Shown: positions 34,901 through 40,806 of the stretch, piece by piece
Layout: every line of letters begins with the position of its first letter
How positions within the stretch are numbered: the stretch's first letter is position 1
Assembly: GCA_013373425.1 (NCBI GenBank)
Contig: JABXHW010000013.1
Coordinates: 1-40,806 of the forward strand
Length of the DNA stretch: 40,806 bases
Origin: Flavobacteriia bacterium
GTDB taxonomy: Bacteria; Bacteroidota; Bacteroidia; Flavobacteriales; Schleiferiaceae
Reading direction: 5' to 3'
Translations under genes and position numbers: made by a program
The notes under the pieces: generated by a model
Databases searched by the model: none
Seen by the model: the letters and a program-made list of their open reading frames with translations, nothing else
What the model was told of the DNA's origin: nothing

Positions 34901-37808
34901 TGATAAAAATGAAGAGCTTCCTGTTCAAACTATAGACTATGTGTACGATGAAAATCTACATCTTGTCTCAAAAATCCATAACAAGACTGTTCAGGAGGCA
35001 TTCACTCATGACTTCAAATACGATCTAAACACCAGATTAGTTCAATCAAGTGTGTCTTATCTTCCTGATGGTGATGTTCCTGTAAGGCAAGCCAGCTATG
35101 AGTTTTATCCGACTGGTGAGCTTAAAAGAACATCCCACGGCGTAAATACTCAAGGTGTAGACTATGTTTACACAGTGGACGGCTTACTGAAGTCCATTAA
35201 TGAGTTCACCTTATCCAGCAGAGATCCTGGATTGGATGGTTTCACGGGGGATCACGACTTTTTCTACGATGATTATTTTGGTCAGACCTATTCTTACTAT
35301 ACGAATGATTACAAACGATCAGGCACGAACATTCAAACATACATTGAGAATGGAAACGATAGGTACGATGGAAGTATAGCTACGATCTTCTGGAATAATC
35401 AAGCAACTGTTTCAGCCTATAGCAACCAAATGATTGGCTTCACATACACTTATGATGCTCTCAAGAGATTGGCTGGGGCGGATTTTGGGATTGTGGATTT
35501 TGAAGGTTCCTTGAATGGTACGGGGCCTGGAGCAGCGCCATCGTTCTCAAGCACGAATGACTACAACGTACATCAAATTTCATATGATAAGAACGGTAAT
35601 CTAAACACTCTTTCTCGTGATGGGTATCAAAGTGCGAATATCGATGTCCTCAACTATGGATATCAAGCTGGTACAGATAAACTGACGGAGCTAACTGATC
35701 AGAATTTCATTCAGAATCTTGCAGATGAGCTGTATGGTTCAATGGAATTTGTCTACGATGAAAGAGGGCGGGTCACTCAACTACTTCATATTGATGCTGG
35801 ACTGGACTATACTGTCACCTATACCTCTAGAGGTAGGCTCGAATCAGTTTTTGATGTCAATCGTGGTCAATATCTGCTCAGATTCTTCTATGATGACCGT
35901 CAAAATAAATGGAAAGAGGAGTCCTATGGAGCAGAAGGGTTGGAAAATTCCAAATTCTATTTTTATGACGTTGAGGGTAAATTAATAGCCACTTTTAACC
36001 AGAACCATGCGGCTGAGGAGCGCTCTCCAACTCTTTCCGAGCATGCCATCTATGGATTAGGTAGACTGGGATTCTGGGATCATACTACCGAAAACATCAA
36101 GTCAAAAGTTGAACTCAAGGATCATCAAGGCAATGTTCGCATGGTCCTAGCTCAGCAATTGAACTTAATTGATCACGTCAGCTCGTACTCCGATCTTGGT
36201 CCGTGGCTACCCCGAGGTTCAACACACCTCAGCCCAGATGGCAATGCAATAGTTGTCAGCGGAAATGCGGGGGATGGAATCAGGGCTGTGATTAATGGGG
36301 CAACACCGGGCAAACGATATTTATTGAGCCTCGATGCCGACCTGCAATACACATCTGGATCTCCTACACTTGTTAGAGTCTCAGTGATTGACATCAACAG
36401 TGGAAATAATAACATCTTTCTCCACGATTTCAAGCCTGGAGAACCAATTCAGGCAGGATTTACAGCTTTAAGCGATAAATACGTCATTCACGTCTTCGTG
36501 GCACAAACTAGCCAATCAGGTGATTGGTCTCTATCGGACATTGTTATAAATTCAGATGAAGGATTAGAAATACTGAACGCCGATGATTACTATCCATTTG
36601 GATGGCAATTGCCTGAACGGTCTTTCGTGGGATCCACTGGAGATCATGAATACAAGGGACAAGGTGAGTACGCTGAAAAATTAGAGGAGTTAAATTGGTT
36701 GAGCTTTGCATTAAGAGCTCAAGACCCCAGAATTGGGCGCTGGCTATCACCTGACCCAGCTCATCAATTCCATAGCCCTTATACTTCTATGGGCAACTCT
36801 CCAATTAACATCAAGGATCCTGATGGAGCTTGGGGATATGAAAATCAATACGGCGAAAAGGTCTGGTTCAATGATGTGGTGGGAATCTATAGTTTCACAA
36901 TGGACGGTCTTGAGTGGACGCTTATTTCAATTGATTGGGCAGAGTTCTTGGAAGGTTATACAACAATAGATGCGTTCTTTGAAGGGCAGGTGTATTATCA
37001 GCATGTCAGAGGAGAAACTAAAGGCCACAGCGCTCAGTACAGGATGCATTCTGCGGATGCTGAAATGACGAATGTCGTTTATAGCGACGACCCCTCCGTT
37101 TCCCTTCAAATGGAATTTGTCCAACTCACTTTGGATGAATGGGTTCGTAAGAAGGGTGGATACGTTCATTACAAATACAATGTTGAAACTGGTAGATTAT
37201 TGCATGAAACACTGGGTGCGGTTAACATCAACGGAGAAGATGAGGACTGGCTATGGGATTATCTAAAAGGGTGGTCACGAGCTGATGTAGGAGCATTCAA
37301 TAAAGGAATAAAAGACATCAACAGCCATTTTGGATTTATTGAAAATCTGAGAACTGGATGGTACGATGAGAGAAATCACTCGTCAAGAAACGATATTCTT
37401 AAAAGAATCATCAAACCATGGAATCGCCAATTGTCAAGAATTGGCAATAGATACCCAAATTCAAGATTAGTCAATAAAACCCTACGTGTTAACTCGGCAG
37501 CTAGATCTCGCGTGGTTTCCACACGTACTGGATTTGCCAGAGGGTTGCGAAATGTAGGTAGGGCTTCATCTGTTCTAAGTGGAGCAACTCTTGCTATTGA
37601 CATTGGAACCTCCCAGCAATTCCGGAGTTCGCATTTTTTAGACATAGTTGTAACTGGGGTATCCTGCGTTCCGGGCTGGGGATGGGCTTTTGGTGCATTA
37701 TATTATGTTGCAGATCAAACTACAAGGGCTATAACTAATAAATCAATAGGTGAGCATCTAGATGATGCGACTAATGGAGGGGTTTGGGTTGATTGGGGTG
37801 ATGACTAA
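31959..37808 (+). CDS. RHS repeat protein with core domain and variable C-terminus (TcC-like half)
   Basis: This 1949-aa protein has its own signal peptide (cleavage near HAYA). YD repeats dominate from about residue 810 to 1400 (YDDMGRLTAVSTPNEGDNTY, FVYDERGRVTQLL, ELKDHQGNVRMVL). A jelly-roll-like insert (about 1405-1540) follows, then the RHS core: DDYYPFGWQLPERSF, DPRIGRWLSPDPAHQF, NSPINIKDPDGAW (about 1545-1622). The two aspartates of the core autoprotease motif appear kept, although DPxG is DPAH at the first site. The last ~325 residues are the variable domain. It ends in a hydrophobic, glycine-rich region (SSVLSGATLAIDIG, TGVSCVPGWGWAFGALYYVA) and KSIGEHLDD. No nuclease or ADP-ribosylation motif is recognised. 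A terminator follows 58 bases downstream. Confidence 0.82.
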   Translation: MKNFALKILVTILMLFDVHAYASSNTTEASIISTDKFSSVPVSYNPLQRGFFIELEKCSDHYFLRLDDINGQTDYKIAFLQDSLVVVDQSGTYSLPIPNHKDVRLSIYKDGVITFTAGEIEFHRATIQLVKPLFPYILSSQEEQEVKFNSMLVFAPPSTSLTNTDFNRVTNRRYSYTGQLISEQTTYSDGMNRVVQNNFRNVQDNTVISNQAAFDARGLAAIETLDAQSQSQTLDFNNDFFTAGSNPYDYNDFDLTGTGTGSRLNPAPVALGSDIGTYFSDLGSESHVGTTSYPYQRKFFSNDPFQRLTGITTEGDERRAGSGRELWMFYMKNIGELSNMYGRGGSFLYRDGNPLSSNQIQKIQKNIAIGPDGETMIEYVNLQGLPIARAFSGIPNSCADQIAQTEIIQGRGAVSVHVPLANIGDMKLYIPLNVGSAMTYVIEDLETEEALVSGVDYTLTNPSSGWHDVSFTDNTRQRFLRISVTIDPTFIIADANVFFERAYPGAVRVKTDYSHWEIYNYNENGDQVRHITPEGIDCGYDASSYTKEMEWWYALIGTGATGTSHVMRTYNYTPISGNANHVNLQITTFSLSDGVNTGPTEGYDMGSGKIFISEDVQNSVINELSEALARDNVNNASQLELSNVTKLGSEDVVELSNSTSFKGPIASGPSPDDPDYNWYSTKWRYEADVELFAVDPGVGQSSLGTRTLVYEFVFLLAIQVDGAISEDYAPTFMGYYSFPQEEVLWDVDGQTITNHSQLELELVSARYGTITSNFYDIDGVVTSFTSLSNLIYSLKSDFTFESTPIFQNHGSDFAEITDYDDMGRLTAVSTPNEGDNTYLYQTNTSRIKFAQGSDQVSTGKFSYIEYDHLGRIVETGVYDPIKQGTGSAYVYESYEQIESQGYISPNSTHTLLNSTGFLDQDRKVEVIQYYYDLPTNDIPAGYNSTYIQENCEGALAKSENDNTITWYSYDENSLLSWMLVYDKNEELPVQTIDYVYDENLHLVSKIHNKTVQEAFTHDFKYDLNTRLVQSSVSYLPDGDVPVRQASYEFYPTGELKRTSHGVNTQGVDYVYTVDGLLKSINEFTLSSRDPGLDGFTGDHDFFYDDYFGQTYSYYTNDYKRSGTNIQTYIENGNDRYDGSIATIFWNNQATVSAYSNQMIGFTYTYDALKRLAGADFGIVDFEGSLNGTGPGAAPSFSSTNDYNVHQISYDKNGNLNTLSRDGYQSANIDVLNYGYQAGTDKLTELTDQNFIQNLADELYGSMEFVYDERGRVTQLLHIDAGLDYTVTYTSRGRLESVFDVNRGQYLLRFFYDDRQNKWKEESYGAEGLENSKFYFYDVEGKLIATFNQNHAAEERSPTLSEHAIYGLGRLGFWDHTTENIKSKVELKDHQGNVRMVLAQQLNLIDHVSSYSDLGPWLPRGSTHLSPDGNAIVVSGNAGDGIRAVINGATPGKRYLLSLDADLQYTSGSPTLVRVSVIDINSGNNNIFLHDFKPGEPIQAGFTALSDKYVIHVFVAQTSQSGDWSLSDIVINSDEGLEILNADDYYPFGWQLPERSFVGSTGDHEYKGQGEYAEKLEELNWLSFALRAQDPRIGRWLSPDPAHQFHSPYTSMGNSPINIKDPDGAWGYENQYGEKVWFNDVVGIYSFTMDGLEWTLISIDWAEFLEGYTTIDAFFEGQVYYQHVRGETKGHSAQYRMHSADAEMTNVVYSDDPSVSLQMEFVQLTLDEWVRKKGGYVHYKYNVETGRLLHETLGAVNINGEDEDWLWDYLKGWSRADVGAFNKGIKDINSHFGFIENLRTGWYDERNHSSRNDILKRIIKPWNRQLSRIGNRYPNSRLVNKTLRVNSAARSRVVSTRTGFARGLRNVGRASSVLSGATLAIDIGTSQQFRSSHFLDIVVTGVSCVPGWGWAFGALYYVADQTTRAITNKSIGEHLDDATNGGVWVDWGDD

Positions 37809-37866
37809 ATACTCTACTTTTCACCATCTGTTCATTCTCGATAGGTAGATTTTATTTTCTTTCACA

Positions 37867-37907
37867 AGTAGGAGCAATCGATAAATGCGATTGTTCCTAC
37901 TTTTTTT
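37867..37907 (+). terminator. Strong intrinsic terminator after the RHS gene
   Basis: A 14-bp stem (AGTAGGAGCAATCG / CGATTGTTCCTACT, one G-U pair) with a 7-base loop is followed by seven T. It ends the RHS transcript and separates it from the downstream T9SS-sorted gene. Confidence 0.93.
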
Positions 37908-37967
37908 AATTGGTGATTGTCGTTTCTTGACGTAGAAACTGTTAAATGTCAAAATGGTATTTTTTTA

Positions 37968-39173
37968 ATGATGCAGACCGGTCTACCTTTACTCTTGGTA
38001 TCCTCATTGTTTTTTATAAGTCCTGTTGCGTCTGCTCAAATAGTTCAGTTACCCACCCCAGAAAACGTACTCTCTCTCGGAGGGCAGTTAACGACTGATG
38101 AGCATGATTACAATAGAACCTTAACTTTCTATTTGCTTGAGTTTTTATCAAACAACTCAAGTAGTACTGCAGATTCAATATTTGTAATGGACTCAAGAGG
38201 AACCTATATCACTTATGATCTTTTGCTTGATACTTCAGTACAGCATTACGAAGGGTATTACATTTACATTAATGATTCATTACATATAGCGAATCCTGAT
38301 ACTTTCATCATTAGGCGAACATCTGCTCAGCGAATCGATCTGACTCAAGTAGCTTTAGGCTCTGGTCCACGTCAAGGTAGAATTTGGAATAGGGTTGAAC
38401 GTCAATATGACGCAAATGGCCAGATTTCAAAGATCGTTGCCATTGAAGATTTGCAACAGCTGGATTCTACATACAACGTATATCGGAATTATTATTATAA
38501 CTCCGTGACTAGCCAGCTAGACTCGACAAAATTACACTATTTGAACGGTCAGTTCATTCGCGGGCAACAGTATTACTATTCACAAAGCAAACTAGATTCT
38601 GTCCATATGTGGAATAATGGGTACCGTCAATATTATAGCTCAAGGCATTACGAATATTCCACACAGAGTGAATTAATAAAAGACTCCCTAGTTTTCTATG
38701 ATGGGACATATGAATTAAACATCTTTCATAGGAATCAGACAGGAAGATTAGACTCTATTAGTCATTACAATGACTTTAATTCGCAGGTTGCTAACCTCAA
38801 AGTAACTGTGAAGATTGAGTATGACGAATTCAATAATGTATCGAGAATGATATACAACTCAATTAATCCTTCGTATTTTGTTTACTATGAATTCTTCTAT
38901 ATAAACAGAGGAGTTGGCTTAAAGGAATCCTGTTCGCTATCAGAGATTAATGTCTATCCAAACCCATTTAGCGAGGAGCTAACGATTCAAATCTCCAATC
39001 AAAATGTATCATCATTAATTATGAATGATATGCTTGGAAGGGACGTTCAAGTCCCGATTTGCTTCCTGGATGGAAAAATAGTTCTGAATACTTCTGGAAT
39101 AGCTGGGGGTGTATACTTATTAACCCTAATAGGGAAGGACTTCAATGAAACTATTCGATTAATCAAAAGCTAA
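37968..39173 (+). CDS. T9SS-sorted secreted protein with YD-like repeats (right paralogue)
   Basis: The ATG at 37968 gives a 401-aa protein with a signal peptide ending near ASAQ; an upstream TTG (37917) would bury the signal and is rejected. The middle carries tyrosine-rich repeats (VERQYDANGQISKI, YYYNSVTSQLDSTKLHYLNG, FHRNQTGRLDSISHYN). The last shares FHR..(S/T)GRLDSI with the left paralogue. The C-terminus, INVYPNPFSEELTIQISNQN through GVYLLTLIGKDFNETIRLIK, is a clear T9SS type A sorting domain. It follows the RHS terminator and is probably its own transcript. Confidence 0.78.
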   Translation: MMQTGLPLLLVSSLFFISPVASAQIVQLPTPENVLSLGGQLTTDEHDYNRTLTFYLLEFLSNNSSSTADSIFVMDSRGTYITYDLLLDTSVQHYEGYYIYINDSLHIANPDTFIIRRTSAQRIDLTQVALGSGPRQGRIWNRVERQYDANGQISKIVAIEDLQQLDSTYNVYRNYYYNSVTSQLDSTKLHYLNGQFIRGQQYYYSQSKLDSVHMWNNGYRQYYSSRHYEYSTQSELIKDSLVFYDGTYELNIFHRNQTGRLDSISHYNDFNSQVANLKVTVKIEYDEFNNVSRMIYNSINPSYFVYYEFFYINRGVGLKESCSLSEINVYPNPFSEELTIQISNQNVSSLIMNDMLGRDVQVPICFLDGKIVLNTSGIAGGVYLLTLIGKDFNETIRLIKS

Positions 39174-39774
39174 TACAAATTCCAGTTCGTTAATTCGCCT
39201 CCATTTTCACGATTCACTCTATTCCAAGTATAAAATACAGATCGGAACATTGTTGCATACTCTCTTTTTTTCCACTTCGTTGGGTTGACTTTCTTTCTTC
39301 GGTCAGACATTTCGAGTATTGAGCAAGCTTTTCGATTGGCATGAAAACTTTAGTTGGATTCACATGAGTCTTTTTCATGAAAAGGCCATTCATGAATTCA
39401 TATACCGGATACTAAGAGCTAAAGAATCTCGATACGATTATTAGGACACAAATAGTAAAGTCGGTCAAACTCTTTTGGGCACAATCTTACTTTCCTCTTA
39501 CGATAGAAGAGCATGTATTCATACAGATTCCTAGAATGTGCCTGTCAAACTACTCATAATAGAGCTCCTAAGCACTAAACTCTGCCTCGTTAGAGTTCAT
39601 CACTGAATTGGAGATTTGCAAAAAAAAATAACGATTAATTATTTCTATGTTCAAAAGCTGCCTATTTTGTAGTTGGAGTTAAACTCAAGCTACAGATTAT
39701 TCAGAATTCCTCTCTTTATCAAGTCGCTTGAGTAGTGACTGCCAGACGACTAAAAGAAATGTTAAAAGATCAGA
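39174..39774. other. AT-rich intergenic stretch near the right island edge
   Basis: About 600 bases without a convincing gene. Two short open frames have coding-like composition: minus strand 39310 to 39170 (46 aa, rich in Lys, Asn and Trp, its stop overlapping the end of the preceding gene) and plus strand 39364-39444 (26 aa). Neither has a promoter box or a recognised motif. The stretch could be the remains of an immunity gene or of mobile-element genes; nothing decisive is seen. Confidence 0.4.
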
Positions 39775-40329
39775 ATGACTAAAAAGAGAATTTCCTACCA
39801 CTGGTTTAAGGATATGATTTATACTATAATATGGACGACAATCATAGTGTCCATATTTGCCATTATTATACAGATAATCATACACAATGATTTTAAGTTT
39901 ATTCCACTGCTCATAGTGCTTAATTTATCATTTGTACCTGCATCAGCAATATTTGTTGGATTGAGGCCGATCCTAGGTCTTCGAATTGTTCCAGATACAC
40001 TTTATATCGTCAATAATAATTTGATTTTGAAGAATGGTGAAGAAATAGACTTGGACAATGTCAAGTCAGTAGATGTGCATGAGATTGGGGCAGCACAATC
40101 TCATTTTGTTTACTATGAAATAACTCTTAAGAAAAGTCCTAAACTCTTAGACCATAGAAAAAGGAAATCTTTGGTTGTAGTCGAACCTTATTCTATTAGA
40201 GACTTCTTTCGTATCCGTCTTGACTTCTTGGGGCATTTGACAGAGCTAGGGATGTCCGAAGGGAAAATCAAATGGAACAAGATGAAAACCAAGCACATCT
40301 TGGGGTTCAGAGATAAGTTTAAACAGTGA
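39775..40329 (+). CDS. Small membrane protein of unknown function
   Basis: The 184-aa protein has two membrane helices (about 13-34 and 41-63) and then a soluble beta-rich domain (about 70-130: LRIVPDTLYIVNNNLILKNG and EEIDLDNVKSVDVHEIG) that resembles a PH-like fold, followed by a basic C-terminal tail. No family is recognised. It is the last gene before the broken comM copy. Immunity proteins against membrane-acting effectors are often small membrane proteins downstream of the effector, but this gene is about 2 kb from the RHS stop with another gene between, so that role is only a possibility. Confidence 0.55.
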   Translation: MTKKRISYHWFKDMIYTIIWTTIIVSIFAIIIQIIIHNDFKFIPLLIVLNLSFVPASAIFVGLRPILGLRIVPDTLYIVNNNLILKNGEEIDLDNVKSVDVHEIGAAQSHFVYYEITLKKSPKLLDHRKRKSLVVVEPYSIRDFFRIRLDFLGHLTELGMSEGKIKWNKMKTKHILGFRDKFKQ

Positions 40330-40369
40330 AGCTTGCTAGAAAAGAACAAACTTATGTACATATAAATAG

Positions 40370-40806
40370 GCCAAGTTAATCGGTATCTCAATAAGATATC
40401 AGGACCGTTTCTCAACAGAATCGATTTACTTACATGTATAAGTGACAGACTCCAGTTGAAATCAAGAAAATCTCTAATGATATGCCTTCAGGGAAAAGCG
40501 AGTCGGTTCGCCAGCGCGTCCTCAATGCGCGGACGATTCAACAACTCCGATTCACTGATCATCCTGCGCTCCATTGCAATGCAGAAATGGGCAGCAAGCT
40601 CTTGCGAAGTGTTTGCAAATTGGATGAAAGTGGAAGGAGTATGTTGGAAAGCGCGATGAAGCGGATGAACCTCTCGGCGCGCGCCTACGATCGCATCCTC
40701 AAGGTGGCAAGGACCATTGCCGACTTAGAAGCTAGTGAGGAGGTACAGCCAAGGCATTTGGCTGAGGCGATACAGTATAGAAGTTTGGATAGGGGGGATT
40801 GGGGGA
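40370..40806 (+). pseudogene. Right direct repeat: 5'-truncated, partly decayed comM 3' end
   Basis: Matches comM from about residue 370 to within a few bases of its stop; the window ends before the stop codon. Between 40370 and 40455 it has two 4-base insertions (one duplicating TTAC) and an in-frame TAA, so the upstream part is dead. From 40455 on the frame is open and aligns without gaps: 22 differences in 352 bases, of which three change amino acids (Phe to Ile, Glu to Lys, Glu to Gly), all before 40492. The remaining 17 are silent. It has no start, ATPase domain or promoter. Confidence 0.92.

Larger units (their letters stand above)
14501..40806. mobile_element. Putative genomic island between two comM 3' ends
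   Basis: A block of about 25.5 kb carrying a secretion/pilus operon and an RHS locus is bracketed by direct repeats of the comM 3' end. Its genes are AT-richer than the left flank; as an example, the 60 bases from 16621 contain 17 G/C, against 32 in the 60 bases from 14821. The layout is that of an element that entered inside comM while supplying a replacement 3' end, leaving the displaced end on the far side. No integrase, transposase, relaxase or tRNA was seen, so mobility is inferred only. The right border may extend past the window. Confidence 0.6.

Noticed and set aside
27206-37808. The two RHS genes as one gene split by a frameshift
   Set aside because: The second gene has its own complete signal peptide and a stop plus spacer precede it, so they are two designed proteins.
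40456-40659. 67-aa plus-strand open frame at the window end
   Set aside because: It is an out-of-frame shadow of the broken comM copy.

Overview
The window is a chromosomal segment of a Bacteroidota bacterium, probably Flavobacteriales-like. Supporting signs are promoter -7 boxes of the TAnnTTTG type, few Shine-Dalgarno sequences, two proteins ending in type IX secretion (T9SS) type A sorting domains, a DUF4254/glycosyltransferase-9 pair, and Bacteroidota-style RHS proteins. No species can be named from sequence reading alone.

Region 1 (1-14923) is ordinary chromosome. It starts in an array of an 8-base tandem repeat that runs into the start of lnt (lipoprotein N-acylation). Then come lpdA (dihydrolipoyl dehydrogenase), pabB (aminodeoxychorismate synthase I), tilS (tRNA-Ile lysidine synthase) and a full-length dsbD, with two clear intrinsic terminators. 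Next are a DUF4254 gene coupled to a GT9 glycosyltransferase, a YwqK-type lipoprotein, a YopX-like protein, a pair of bacterial-PH membrane proteins (YdbS/YdbT type), and an intact comM (YifB-type AAA+ protein). Several start codons sit directly behind a TAnnTTTG box, so pabB and tilS may be transcribed leaderless.

Region 2 (about 14924-40370) is a gene island of about 25.5 kb. It is visibly AT-richer and bounded on both sides by the comM 3' end: the intact gene on the left and a broken copy (about 40370-40806) on the right. Over the ungapped 352 bp the two copies differ at 22 positions, and the last 17 differences are all synonymous. The copies therefore diverged as working genes before being brought together, which points to an imported island rather than a recent local duplication.

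The island has two modules. Module A (15465-25717) is one tightly overlapping 12-gene operon for a type II secretion / type IV pilus-like machine: major pilin, minimal prepilin peptidase, GspE-type ATPase, secretin, GspL/PilN-like and GspM/PilO-like proteins, a three-repeat FnIII-like lipoprotein, a GspC/PilP-like protein, a GspK/PilX-like protein, two pseudopilins and GspF. No PilT-type retraction ATPase is present. Module B (25951-40329) is two large adjacent RHS proteins (1577 and 1949 aa), each with its own Sec signal peptide, bracketed by two related T9SS-sorted proteins with tyrosine-rich YD-like repeats. A small membrane protein follows.

The most interesting hypothesis is that module A is a dedicated secretion or surface-assembly machine travelling with a split, TcB/TcC-like RHS cargo of module B. 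The adjacency, the signal peptides and the lack of T9SS tails on the RHS proteins fit this, but it remains inference. No integrase, transposase, CRISPR array, tRNA or rRNA was found.
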